Both the position numbers and the translations under genes were made by a program. A stretch of 64,000 nt of DNA from an uncultured Clostridia bacterium (lineage in GTDB: Bacteria > Bacillota > Clostridia > Oscillospirales > Oscillospiraceae), in the NCBI GenBank assembly GCA_947383645.1, contig CANDEH010000004.1, positions 1 to 64,000 of the forward strand. Reading direction: 5' to 3'. A model generated the notes under the pieces. It was not told where the DNA came from, made no database searches, and saw nothing but the letters and a program-made list of their open reading frames with translations. This document shows, piece after piece, positions 34,350 to 42,981 of the stretch. Position 1 is the stretch's first letter. The number at the start of each line of letters is the position of its first letter.

Positions 34350-35741
34350 ATGGTATTTTCCGGCCTGCCGTTTCTGTTCTTCTACCTGCCGGCGGTGCTG
34401 CTGGTCTATAAGCTCTCCCCCCTGAAGCTGCGCAACTTGCTGCTTTTGATCGTGAGCCTGCTGTTCTACGGCTTCGGGGAGCCGGTATACATCCTGATTA
34501 TGTTCCTCTCCATCGCCGTGGACTACACCCATGGCATGCTGGTGGAGCGCTGGCGCGCCGACGACCGGAGGGCCCGCCGGGCGGTGGCATCCTCGGTGAT
34601 CTTTAATCTGGCTATCCTGATTTTCTTCAAGTACTGGGACTTCCTGGCCCGGAGTATCAACGCCGTGACTCCTTTGAGCCTGCCGGTGCTGGAAGTGCCT
34701 CTGCCCATCGGCATCTCCTTCTACACCTTCCAGACCATGTCCTACACCATCGATGTCTACCGCCAGGACGCGCCGGTGCAGCGGAACATCGTCACCTTCG
34801 GGGCCTTTGTCACCCTCTTCCCGCAGCTCATCGCCGGCCCCATCATCCAGTACAAGTCCGTGGCGGAGCAGCTTCAGTCCCGCCACGAGACTCTGGACCA
34901 GTTCACTCGCGGCGTGGAGCGCTTCACCGTGGGCCTTGCCAAGAAGGTGCTCCTCTCCAACGCGGCCTCCCGCCTCTGGGACGCCTTCTGCCTGGCCCCG
35001 GCGTCGGAGCTCACCGTGGCCGGCGGCTGGCTGGGCCTCATCGCCTACACCTTCCATATCTACTTCGACTTCTCTGGCTACAGCGACATGGCCATCGGCC
35101 TGGGTCACATGCTGGGCTTCACTTTCCTGGAGAACTTCAACTACCCCTACATCTCCCGTTCGGTAGTAGAATTCTGGAAGCGCTGGCACATCTCTCTCAC
35201 CAACTGGTTTAGGGAGTACGTCTACTTCCCCTTAGGCGGCAGCCGCGTCCCCAGATGGAAGTGGGTGCGCAATATCCTCATCGTCTGGATCCTCACAGGC
35301 ATCTGGCACGGCGCCGGCTGGAACTTCCTCCTCTGGGGTCTCTACTACGCCCTCCTGATGCTCTGCGAGCGTCTCTTCCTGGGCTGCTGGCTTAAAAAGC
35401 TCCCCGCCGCCCTCCAGCACCTCTACACTATGCTGGCCGTCACCATCGGCTGGGCCCTCTTCGCCATCGAGGATTTGAGCCACTTGACCCAATACCTCGC
35501 CGCCTGCTTCGGCGCCGCCCCCCTCATCAGCGCCAGCACGATATATTACCTCCGCACCTACCTCCCCTTACTGCTAATCTTCGCCCTCGGATCCACCCCG
35601 GCAGTCAAAACCAACTGGCACCGCCTCCCAGAGAAGCTTCGCATGATTTTAACCCCCATCCTTGTATTCCTCGTCCTCCTCATCAGCACCGCCCACTTAG
35701 TAGAGGCGAGCTACAACCCCTTCCTATACTTCCGCTTCTAA
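34350..35741 (+). CDS. MBOAT family O-acyltransferase (AlgI/DltB-like)
   Basis: 463 residues, about ten membrane helices. Transfers acyl groups across the membrane to surface glycans. Family signatures: FYTFQTMSYTIDVYR, ASIGP-like LIAGPIIQYKSV, FWKRWHISLTNWFREYVYFP with PLGGSR, and the catalytic His in LTGIWHGAGWNFLLWG. ATG 34350 follows GGAGGGGG. Downstream is a DHHW/AlgJ-like partner, the usual pair for polysaccharide O-acetylation. Confidence 0.93.
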   Translation: MVFSGLPFLFFYLPAVLLVYKLSPLKLRNLLLLIVSLLFYGFGEPVYILIMFLSIAVDYTHGMLVERWRADDRRARRAVASSVIFNLAILIFFKYWDFLARSINAVTPLSLPVLEVPLPIGISFYTFQTMSYTIDVYRQDAPVQRNIVTFGAFVTLFPQLIAGPIIQYKSVAEQLQSRHETLDQFTRGVERFTVGLAKKVLLSNAASRLWDAFCLAPASELTVAGGWLGLIAYTFHIYFDFSGYSDMAIGLGHMLGFTFLENFNYPYISRSVVEFWKRWHISLTNWFREYVYFPLGGSRVPRWKWVRNILIVWILTGIWHGAGWNFLLWGLYYALLMLCERLFLGCWLKKLPAALQHLYTMLAVTIGWALFAIEDLSHLTQYLAACFGAAPLISASTIYYLRTYLPLLLIFALGSTPAVKTNWHRLPEKLRMILTPILVFLVLLISTAHLVEASYNPFLYFRF

Positions 35742-35749
35742 TCTCCACT

Positions 35750-35790
35750 CTCCGCTCGAAAATATCTCCTATCTCATATCTCCTATCTGA
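35750..35790 (+). repeat. Short heptamer array
   Basis: TATCTCC-TATCTCA-TATCTCC-TATCTGA between the MBOAT and DHHW genes; same unit as the large array at 32634, in the same orientation. No opposite arm. Confidence 0.75.
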
Positions 35791-35796
35791 ACGGAG

Positions 35797-36909
35797 GTGT
35801 TTCCCATCAAACGCACCATCCAACTCCTCACCGCCGCCATTTTTTGCCTCTTCCTCGGCGGCCTGGGCCTGCTGCACATCCTGCTGCCCGACCGGCCCTT
35901 CTCCCCGGTGGAGAACCGGAACCTGAGCCAGCTGCCTGCTTTCACTGTGCAAAAGCTGGCCGACGGCAGCTACACCAAGGCCCTGGAGACCTACCTGGAG
36001 GACCAGTTTCCCCTCCGGGACCGCTGGATCGGCCTGAAGACCCGGTACGAGTACGTCCTGGGCCAGCGGGAGTTCGGCGGCGTCTACCTCTGCGGCGACC
36101 GCCTGATCGCCAGGGTGGAGGAGAGCGAGCGCGCGGACAAGAACCTGACCTTCCTCCCCAATCTGGCGGAGAAGTCCGGTGTCCCCGTCTACCTGGCCCT
36201 GATCCCCACGGCGGCGGAGATCTGGAGCGACCGCCTCCCCGCCGGGGCCGGCAGCTTTGACCAGAGGGCCTATCTGGAGAAAGCGAAGGCCCTGGGCCTC
36301 AACTGGGTGGACATGGCCGGGGCCCTCGCCGCCCACGCCGGGGAGGAGATTTTCTACCGCACCGACCACCACTGGACCAGTCTGGGGGCCTACTACGGCT
36401 ACGCCGCATTCATGGAGGCCTTGGGCGAGAAGCCCTTGCCCCTGGGGGAGAAAATCACCGTGTCGGAGGAGTTCTACGGCACCCTCTACTCCTCCTCCGG
36501 TGTCCACTGGCTCGCTCCGGACCAGATGGACCGCTACGTGCCCGATGAGGGGATCACCGTCACCGCCTTCGACGGAACGAAGGAGCTCATCCACGGCCTC
36601 TATGTGGACGAGTTCCTCGCCCAAAAGGACAAGTACGCCTCCTTCCTGGGCGGCAACCAGCCCCTTGTGACCGTCCAGAACCCCAACGCTCTCACGGACA
36701 AAAAGCTGCTCCTGGTTCGGGACAGCTACAGCGACGCCATGGCCCCCTTCCTGTCCCAGTACTTTGGCGAGATCCGCCTGCTGGACCTGCGCTACTACCG
36801 TACCGGTGTGGCGGCCTACGCAGAGGAGTTGGGCGCGGATATGATCCTGGTCTGCTACAGCGTGGACAATTTCCAGAAGGACATGGACGCCATTTTCTTG
36901 GGACAGTAG
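35797..36909 (+). CDS. DHHW family protein (AlgJ/AlgX-like)
   Basis: 370 residues. Membrane-anchored, SGNH-like partner of MBOAT proteins in glycan O-acetylation. One N-terminal helix, then FPLRDRWIGLKTRYEY, the naming motif RTDHHWTSLGAYYGY with catalytic Asp/His, and LLLVRDSYSDAMAPFL with the GDS-like Ser. The start is unclear: GTG 35797 overlaps its own ribosome site (ACGGAGG), whereas an ATC at 35806 is 8 nt from it and reads ATC-AAA-CGC, as if an ATG start had mutated. No other start lies before the membrane helix. Confidence 0.9.
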   Translation: MFPIKRTIQLLTAAIFCLFLGGLGLLHILLPDRPFSPVENRNLSQLPAFTVQKLADGSYTKALETYLEDQFPLRDRWIGLKTRYEYVLGQREFGGVYLCGDRLIARVEESERADKNLTFLPNLAEKSGVPVYLALIPTAAEIWSDRLPAGAGSFDQRAYLEKAKALGLNWVDMAGALAAHAGEEIFYRTDHHWTSLGAYYGYAAFMEALGEKPLPLGEKITVSEEFYGTLYSSSGVHWLAPDQMDRYVPDEGITVTAFDGTKELIHGLYVDEFLAQKDKYASFLGGNQPLVTVQNPNALTDKKLLLVRDSYSDAMAPFLSQYFGEIRLLDLRYYRTGVAAYAEELGADMILVCYSVDNFQKDMDAIFLGQ

Positions 36910-36923
36910 TATCAAGCAGGATC

Positions 36924-36951
36924 CCTTGTCTGCCCCTGCGGCAGACAAGAT
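36924..36951 (+). other. Intergenic hairpin
   Basis: CTTGTCTGCC-CCTGC-GGCAGACAAG, a perfect 10-bp stem between the DHHW and second DUF4358 genes. It has no T-tract, so it may be an mRNA-processing or stabilising element rather than a terminator. Confidence 0.55.
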
Positions 36952-36974
36952 ATATTAAAACAATGGAGGTACCT

Positions 36975-37793
36975 ATGAAAAAATACATCCTCACCGCGGC
37001 CCTGGCCCTGACCCTTCTCCTGCTTCTGGCCGCCTGCGGCAGCGACACCGGCGCCCCCGACGACACCGCCAACCCCGGCGATACCCAGACCACGCCGGAG
37101 GACACTGCTGGCAGCGGCAGTACTCCCGATCTGACCACCCCGCCTGCGGACCCCACCCCTGACGACGCCCAGACGCCCCCGGAGACCCCCGACGAGAAGC
37201 CGGAGGACCCCAGGCCGACTGACCCTGCCCCCGATGCCAAGCCAGAGGATACCAAGCCTGCCACTCCGCCTCCTGCTGACACCAAGCCGGCAGACCCCAA
37301 GCCCGCCGACCCCACTCCCGACACCGAGCCGGAGCCCCCCCAGCCCCCGGAGCAGCCTGATGATGCCGGTGCGGAGGACAGCGGTGCGGAGAGCGGCGGC
37401 GTCAACCTGAAGGACTTCTACACCGCTACCGCCGACAAGTATGACATGCCCATGGGCACCTCGGAGCTGACAGAGGCGGAGATGATTGACTACATCTACC
37501 CCGGCCTAAAGGATGTAACCTTAAAGCAGCAGGCGCTGTACATTACCATGATGTCTCTGAACAACGGAGAGCTGTCCCTGGTGGAGGTGGAGAGCGAGAC
37601 GGACGCCGAAACCGTGAAAGCCATCTTTGAGAAGCGGGTCCAGGGCATGATAGACGGTGGCGCCTGGTATCCCGGCCCCACGGAGATTTGGACCAACCAG
37701 TCCCGCGTCAAGGTCTATGGAAACTATGTACTGTTGGCGGTGGGCATGGACTGCGACAGCATTGTCTCAGATTTCGAGGCCCTGGTGAAATAA
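36975..37793 (+). CDS. DUF4358 lipoprotein with proline-rich spacer
   Basis: 272 residues from ATG 36975 behind GGAGGTACC. Lipobox LLLLLAACGS. Residues ~25-135 are a low-complexity linker of Pro, Asp, Thr, Glu and Lys with repeats like KPADPKPADPTPD, fit to span the cell wall. The C-terminal ~130 residues repeat the DUF4358 plan of the first cassette gene (YIYPGLKDVTLKQQALYITM, LVEVESETDAETVKAIFEKR, WYPGPTEIW). It closes the DUF4358-MBOAT-DHHW-DUF4358 cassette. Confidence 0.85.
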   Translation: MKKYILTAALALTLLLLLAACGSDTGAPDDTANPGDTQTTPEDTAGSGSTPDLTTPPADPTPDDAQTPPETPDEKPEDPRPTDPAPDAKPEDTKPATPPPADTKPADPKPADPTPDTEPEPPQPPEQPDDAGAEDSGAESGGVNLKDFYTATADKYDMPMGTSELTEAEMIDYIYPGLKDVTLKQQALYITMMSLNNGELSLVEVESETDAETVKAIFEKRVQGMIDGGAWYPGPTEIWTNQSRVKVYGNYVLLAVGMDCDSIVSDFEALVK

Positions 37794-37810
37794 ACGTATA
37801 TAGAACGAAG

Positions 37811-38061
37811 AGCAGGCGGTGCATGGAGGATGTCCATGCACCGCCTGCTTAGATTGTCAAAAAAGTCGGCAGAGTAGGATGGCGGTAAGGAGGATAGTGT
37901 GAAAGGAACCCAAGAGGGGTTCCTTTCGCGTCAAATCAACCCGCCCGAGGCGACAAATTGCGGCCATCGGCCGCAATTTGCCTCAGCTTGTCGAAAAACC
38001 TGCTGGGTTTTTCGACAAGCTGAGCAGGCGGTGCATGGAGGATGTCCATGCACCGCTTGCT
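37811..38061. repeat. Cluster of five hairpins, one type repeated
   Basis: In order: H1 37811-37849 (16-bp arms AGCAGGCGGTGCATGG, 7-nt loop); H2 37901-37927 (11-bp arms GAAAGGAACCC); H3 37954-37980 (12-bp arms CAAATTGCGGCC, 3-nt loop); H4 37982-38024 (19-bp perfect arms CTCAGCTTGTCGAAAAACC); H5 38023-38061, a second copy of H1 with one mismatch. H4 and H5 overlap by two bases. The 380-bp gap holds no gene. H1 may serve as terminator for the upstream operon although no strong T-tract follows. Confidence 0.85.
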
Positions 38062-38173
38062 TATGGGACGGCATTGCCATATTTGCGTTTTTCTGCTGGT
38101 AGTATGTCATAAGAGGACGACAGTTACCATCTCATGCCGCGCCTGTTTTTGCATGCAGTGGGACCGCTGTAAT

Positions 38174-38797
38174 CTACAAAAGCTCTCCAAACCCCATGAT
38201 ATACTGGTCACAGACCTCCCGCATATCCACTGCGGCCTCCTGAAAATACCCGTCGTGTACGCCCACTACGGTCATGCCTGCCGCCTTGGCGGCCTTGCAG
38301 GCGGCCAGAGAGTCGTCAAACAGCACACATTCCCTGACCGAGGTCCCTAAGTCTGCCGCTACCCGGCGGAAGATCTCCGGACTGCGTTTGTCCACGCCCA
38401 GCTCCTGGGCGTAGATCACCCGCTGAAAGTAGTCCTCCAGGCCGTGAGCAGCCATGGCGGCCTGACAGTGGTCGGGGACGCAGGCGGTGAACACAGCCAT
38501 GGGGTGCCCCGCCTCCCGGCACCGGTCCAGATACTCCCGCACGTGGGGCTTCAAAGGCACATGGGCGTAGCGGTCCGCCGCCAGCTCCATCCACTCGGCA
38601 ATGATCTCCTCACAGGACTCTCTCAGGTGCAGATACTCCTTGGTAAACCGGGCGCAGTTGGGCAAGATGGTGTGGGCCACCCCCTCGTAGTACTCCCGGG
38701 TATAGGGGGCGCCCCGACGGGCGAGAAAGGTCCTGTCCACCTCCACCCACAGCCCGTTGGAGTCGATGAGGGTACCGTCCAGGTCAAAGATCAGCAT
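38174..38797 (-). CDS. HAD-family phosphatase
   Basis: 207 residues, beta-phosphoglucomutase-like subfamily. Motif I LIFDLDGTLIDSNG (nucleophile Asp), motif II FTACVPDHC, Lys in GVDKRSPEIF, motif III VLFDDSLAACKAAKAAG. The helical cap lies between motifs I and II. The substrate is probably a small phosphate ester but is unknown. AAGGAGAG precedes ATG 38797. Confidence 0.9.
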   Translation of the reverse strand: MLIFDLDGTLIDSNGLWVEVDRTFLARRGAPYTREYYEGVAHTILPNCARFTKEYLHLRESCEEIIAEWMELAADRYAHVPLKPHVREYLDRCREAGHPMAVFTACVPDHCQAAMAAHGLEDYFQRVIYAQELGVDKRSPEIFRRVAADLGTSVRECVLFDDSLAACKAAKAAGMTVVGVHDGYFQEAAVDMREVCDQYIMGFGELL

Positions 38798-38852
38798 AGG
38801 CTCTCCTTGTATCTATATTTATCTAATAGATATATGTTTATTTACGTATATA

Positions 38853-39464
38853 TTATTGAATTGGTTCATAGAAGCGCCAGAGGAAGTCTGCGGCCTCTTC
38901 CGCATAGTCGATACCGATTCGCTTGCCGGTGCGCACTGCCGGCGTTGTGGCGTCAAGACCCAGCTCCGGCAGATCTGTGCAGAGAAAGAGCTCGCCGTTC
39001 TCCACATCCAGGCCATTCTGTGCCCGTGTGATCTCCAGCCCCTGGCACAGCTTTCCCGGCCCATTCAGAAAGTTTTTTCTCTGATACGCTGTCATTTCCC
39101 CTGCCGGCACGCCAAAGCGGCGGCGGGCGATGGCGTCGGTATGATATACCGGTACCGCCCCCCGAATCAGCACAGCAGCGGCGGTGCCCTGAGCCTCGGT
39201 GACCAGGTTGAGGCAGCAGTACATGCCGTAGATCAGATAGACGTAACAGGTGCCCGGCACGGCGTACAGAGTTTCGGTGCGGGGGGTGCGCCGCCCGCCG
39301 TAGGCGTGGCACGCTTTGTCCACTGCACCGATGTACGCCTCCGTTTCGGTGATGCGGCAGACCAGATCCGTACCGTCCAGCCGGCGCACCAGATAGCGGC
39401 CCACCAGCTCCCGGGCCACCGTAAGAGTGTCCCTGCTATAGAAATCAGCGTGCAGTCGTGTCAT
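38853..39464 (-). CDS. DNA-3-methyladenine glycosylase (AAG type)
   Basis: 203 residues. Excises alkylated purines. Family blocks: ARELVGRYLVRR, ITETEAYIGAVDKACHAYGG (catalytic Glu and partner His), RTETLYAVPGTCYVYLIYGM, LNLVTEAQG, VLIRGAVPV and NGPGKLCQGLEIT. The start is ATG 39464. A short AT-rich stretch (38812-38852) separates it from the HAD gene downstream on the same strand. Confidence 0.93.
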   Translation of the reverse strand: MTRLHADFYSRDTLTVARELVGRYLVRRLDGTDLVCRITETEAYIGAVDKACHAYGGRRTPRTETLYAVPGTCYVYLIYGMYCCLNLVTEAQGTAAAVLIRGAVPVYHTDAIARRRFGVPAGEMTAYQRKNFLNGPGKLCQGLEITRAQNGLDVENGELFLCTDLPELGLDATTPAVRTGKRIGIDYAEEAADFLWRFYEPIQ

Positions 39465-39707
39465 GGCGGGACTCCTTTGCGCAGCGATTGATTCAGTGTG
39501 TCCTTAATAGCCGCTTTACAGCTATTATAACAGAATTGTCCTGTTTTGCAAATGGAGGGACGGGGTAAAATTTTCTGCAATCACAAAAAATTCACAATAG
39601 ATACAATCAGATGTGCTATACTGCCGTCAATGCTCCGACGGGGACAGGGTGGATACCCGTCCGTACAGGCTAACCTTGCAATCTATGAGGAAGGACCCTT
39701 TTTACAC

Positions 39708-40973
39708 ATGGAAAAGCTGAAAATATGTCTGCTCAACGACTCCTTTCCCCCGGCCATTGACGGCGTGGCCAACGCTGTGGTGAATTACGCCCGGATTATC
39801 CAGCAGAGTGGAGGGAAAGTCATTGTGGGGACGCCCCAGTACCCGGAGGCTGTGGACGACTACTCCTTTCCGGTGGTGCGCTACCCCAGTTTTGACACCA
39901 CCCGCCTGGTGGGCTATCGGGCGGGCTATCCCTTCAGTCCCCGGGCTATCGAGGCGCTTGAGGCGTTTCAGCCGAACCTGATCCACTCCCACTGCCCGGT
40001 AACTTCCAACCTGCTGGCCCGGACAGTGCGGGAGCGTCTGGATGTGCCGGTTGTGTTCACCTACCATACCAAGTTTGACATCGACATCGCCCATGCCGTT
40101 GAGGGACAGCTGCTGCGCGCGGCGGCGGTTCACCTGCTGGTGCGGAATATTGAGGCCTGCGACGAGGTGTGGGTGGTGAGCCGGGGAGCGGGGGAGAACC
40201 TGCGGAGCCTGGGCTACCAGGGGGACTACGTGGTGATGGAAAACGGTGTGGATTTTCCCAGGGGCGGCGCGGGGGAGGCGGAGGTCGCTGCCCTGCGCGC
40301 GGAGCTGGGTATTCCGCCGGAGACGCCGGTATACCTCTTTGTGGGCCGTATGATGTGGTACAAGGGCATCCGCCTGATTTTGGAGGCGCTCCGGCGATAC
40401 CGTGACAGCGGCGGGACTTTCTGTATGCTTCTGATTGGCGACGGGGCCGAGCGGCAGGAGATGGAGGCGCTGTCTCACACGCTGGGGCTGGATGGCTGCT
40501 GCCGCTTTTGGGGGGCGGAGCGGGATCGGACGCGCCTGCGGACGGTCTTCTCCCTGGCGGACCTGTTTTTGTTTCCCAGTACCTTTGATACCAACGGCAT
40601 TGTGGTGCGGGAGGCGGCGGCCTGCGGTCTGCCCAGCGTCCTGATCCGGGGATCCTGCGCTGCCGAGGGTGTGGAGGACGGAAAAAACGCTCTCCTGATA
40701 GAGGAGAGCGCGGAGAGCCTGTACCGTCTGCTGTGTCAGGTGGGCGGCAATCGAAGGGTGCTGCGGCAGATCGGCGCGCGGGCTATGGCGGAGCTGTACA
40801 TCTCCTGGGAGGACAGTGTCCGCCGGGCTTGTGACCGCTATCAGACGGTTATAGCCAACTACCGCCGGGGTCTCACCGACCGGAGTTTTGAGTGGAGCGA
40901 TGAGATTTTTTCCCTGATGGACAATCTTTGCGAGGGGATTGAGCGGGCAAGGGAGCTTCGCCAGCGGCGGTAG
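39708..40973 (+). CDS. GT4-family glycosyltransferase
   Basis: 421 residues. GT-B fold; LLNDSFPPAIDGVANAVVNY is the acceptor-side start typical of glycolipid mannosyl- or glucosyltransferases, VMENGVDFPRG and LFVGRMMWYKGIRLIL the donor-side core, and NGIVVREAAACGLPSVLIRG the EX7E-like region. Likely makes a membrane glycolipid or lipoteichoic acid anchor. ATG 39708 is chosen because family homology begins there; GAGGAAGGA lies about 15 nt upstream. The C-terminal helix ends in a basic RELRQRR. Confidence 0.88.
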   Translation: MEKLKICLLNDSFPPAIDGVANAVVNYARIIQQSGGKVIVGTPQYPEAVDDYSFPVVRYPSFDTTRLVGYRAGYPFSPRAIEALEAFQPNLIHSHCPVTSNLLARTVRERLDVPVVFTYHTKFDIDIAHAVEGQLLRAAAVHLLVRNIEACDEVWVVSRGAGENLRSLGYQGDYVVMENGVDFPRGGAGEAEVAALRAELGIPPETPVYLFVGRMMWYKGIRLILEALRRYRDSGGTFCMLLIGDGAERQEMEALSHTLGLDGCCRFWGAERDRTRLRTVFSLADLFLFPSTFDTNGIVVREAAACGLPSVLIRGSCAAEGVEDGKNALLIEESAESLYRLLCQVGGNRRVLRQIGARAMAELYISWEDSVRRACDRYQTVIANYRRGLTDRSFEWSDEIFSLMDNLCEGIERARELRQRR

Positions 40974-41061
40974 CCGCTTTGCCGGTCCGAAGCGGCGGGC
41001 CGGCAGGATGAACGCGGCTTTTGCGGAGAAAAACGGGTGTTTCCCGCAGGCACTCTTTCAG

Positions 41062-41090
41062 TGGACAAAACCGGAATCCTGTGGTAAACT
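41062..41090 (+). promoter_or_regulatory. Probable sigma-A promoter of the tagA-like gene
   Basis: TGGACA at 41062-41067, a 17-bp spacer, and TAAACT at 41085-41090, about 60 bp before the gene. Confidence 0.65.
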
Positions 41091-41151
41091 ATTACCTTAA
41101 GACAGCAGACGCACCGCCCTGACGGACGGTGCCGGGGGAGGAGAGCGTGCC

Positions 41152-41871
41152 ATGCGCGTTGACGTCTTAGGGGTAGCCTTTGACAACTGCACAAGGGAGG
41201 AGGCCGTGGAGGCGAGTATGGAACTGCTGGGCGGTTCCGGCAGCCACTATGTGGTCACCCCGAACCCGGAGATTGTGGAGGCCTGCCGGGAGAATGAGGA
41301 GCTGCGCGCCGTTGTAAACGCCGCAGATCTGATCCTCCCGGACGGTATCGGTATCATCTACGGCGCGAAGATCCTGGGAACGCCTCTGCGGGAGCGCGTT
41401 CCCGGTATTGAGTACGCCTGCGCCCTGATGGGGCGGATGGCGGAGGAGGGGCGGTCGCTGTTCCTTCTGGGCGCCAGGCCGGGCTACGCGGAGCAGGCGG
41501 CGGAGAGGCTGCAAGAGACCTACCCCGGCCTGCGCATCGCCGGCACCAACGACGGCTACTTTCAGGAGAACGACCCGGTAGCGGCAAAGATCCGCAGCAG
41601 TGGGGCGGAGGCGGTGTTCGTCTGTCTGGGCTCTCCCAAGCAGGAGCAGTGGATGGCCCGGTACGGCGCGGACACCGGCGCCAGGCTGCTGGTGGGTCTG
41701 GGCGGAAGTCTGGATATCTTTTCCGGCAATGTCCGCCGGGCGCCGCCGGTGTTCTGCAAACTGGGCTTGGAGTGGTTCTACCGGCTGATTAAAGAGCCGA
41801 GGCGAATCGGGCGGATGATGAAGCTGCCGCTGTTTTTAATTCATGTGATGCAGGAGAAGGGAAAGCGATGA
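41152..41871 (+). CDS. WecB/TagA/CpsF (GT26) glycosyltransferase
   Basis: 239 residues. Transfers N-acetylmannosamine or a related sugar to lipid-linked GlcNAc in wall teichoic acid-like polymers. Signatures: YVVTPNPEIVEACRENEELR, LILPDGIGIIYGAKILG (catalytic Asp), RSLFLLGARPGYAEQAAERL, FVCLGSPKQEQWMA and RAPPVFCKLGLEWFYRLIKE. ATG 41152 follows GGAGGAGAG. The stop overlaps the tmk start by 4 bases, probably just coupling rather than shared function. Confidence 0.92.
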   Translation: MRVDVLGVAFDNCTREEAVEASMELLGGSGSHYVVTPNPEIVEACRENEELRAVVNAADLILPDGIGIIYGAKILGTPLRERVPGIEYACALMGRMAEEGRSLFLLGARPGYAEQAAERLQETYPGLRIAGTNDGYFQENDPVAAKIRSSGAEAVFVCLGSPKQEQWMARYGADTGARLLVGLGGSLDIFSGNVRRAPPVFCKLGLEWFYRLIKEPRRIGRMMKLPLFLIHVMQEKGKR

Positions 41872-42533
41872 GAGGAAGGCTGATTGTACTGGAGGGCACC
41901 GACGGCAGCGGCAAGGCCACGCAGACAGGCCTCCTCTGCGACCGCCTGTCTGCGGAGGGACGGCCGGTGCGCCGGCTCACCTTTCCGCGGTATGAGGAGG
42001 ACTCCTCCATGCTGGTGCGGATGTACCTGAGCGGGTCCTTCGGCAGCCGTCCGGGGGACGTGAACGCCTACGCCGCCTCCACCTTTTACGCCGTGGACCG
42101 CTATGCCTCCTACAAGCAGGACTGGGGCGGCTATTACGAGGAGGGGGGCGTGCTGATTACCGACCGGTACACCACCTCCAACGCGGTGCATCAGGCGGGG
42201 AAGCTGCCGACGGAGGAGCGCCGGGCCTATTTGGACTGGCTCTTTCACTTTGAGTATACCCTGCTGGGACTGCCCGCTCCGGATTTGGTGCTCTATTTGG
42301 ATCTGCCCTCGGATCTCTCCGGGGAGCTGATCCGAAAGCGGGCGGCTCAGAGCGGCCGGACCGATATCCACGAGGCGGACGAGGAGTACCTGCGCCAGTG
42401 CCGGGAGAACGCCCGGGAGGTGCTTCGTCTGACCGGCTGGCGGAGGATAGACTGTCAGTGTGCGGGAGAGCTGCGCACTGCGGAGGACATCCACCAGGAG
42501 ATCTACGCCCTGGTGCGTCCGCTGGTGGGATAG
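41868..42533 (+). CDS. tmk: Thymidylate kinase
   Basis: 221 residues. Phosphorylates dTMP to dTDP. P-loop LEGTDGSGKATQ, base-site TFPRYEEDS, the DRY-like TDRYTTSNAVHQ, and a Lys/Arg-containing lid RKRAAQSGRTDIHEAD. Length and motif order fit a dTMP kinase; related deoxynucleoside kinases are less likely. Confidence 0.88.
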   Translation: MRGRLIVLEGTDGSGKATQTGLLCDRLSAEGRPVRRLTFPRYEEDSSMLVRMYLSGSFGSRPGDVNAYAASTFYAVDRYASYKQDWGGYYEEGGVLITDRYTTSNAVHQAGKLPTEERRAYLDWLFHFEYTLLGLPAPDLVLYLDLPSDLSGELIRKRAAQSGRTDIHEADEEYLRQCRENAREVLRLTGWRRIDCQCAGELRTAEDIHQEIYALVRPLVG

Positions 42534-42605
42534 ACTGGCGAAAAAGAGAGGGGGACGCAGAAGGTGCGTCCCCGGCGCGGTGTGGCTCTTATGGAGGGGT
42601 GCCTG

Positions 42606-42788
42606 TCAGCAGCAGCAGTCACAGCCGTTGTCGGTGGAGACGCCGGCCACGCTGCCGTTGTTGCAGCCGCAGGAGTTGCAGCCGCAGGAATTGCAGCCGC
42701 AGCCGTTGTTCCCCATAGCGCAGCTGAGCAGCAGCACGATCAGGATAATCCACAGACAGTTATTATTGTTGTTCCACATGTTTGTCAC
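42606..42788 (-). CDS. Cys/Gly/Asn-rich membrane microprotein
   Basis: 60 residues. An Asn-rich start (MTNMWNNNNNC), a single hydrophobic helix LWIILIVLLLSCAMG, then GCGCNSC repeats and a terminal CDCCC; 12 Cys in all. GAGGTGAC on the minus strand precedes the ATG at 42788. The pattern (poly-polar start, W-I-I-[LI] helix, CGC repeats) recurs in the 51-residue gene at 52135-52290. Metal binding is a guess; the function is unknown. Confidence 0.7.
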   Translation of the reverse strand: MTNMWNNNNNCLWIILIVLLLSCAMGNNGCGCNSCGCNSCGCNNGSVAGVSTDNGCDCCC

Positions 42789-42981
42789 CTCACTTTGAAA
42801 GCTCTATGCTATCTTATGAGGCGAGAGGACAATTGGAGCTTGACCACATTAAAATTTCTCAGAAAAATTTTTCCGCTGTTTTCCTTTCATCTGTGTAGGT
42901 GCGCAGATGCCGGAATGCAGGTACAAAAGCCGTCCCATGCCCCGGCGGGTTGGGACCTGGAAAAGGATGGTGACCTTGAAA

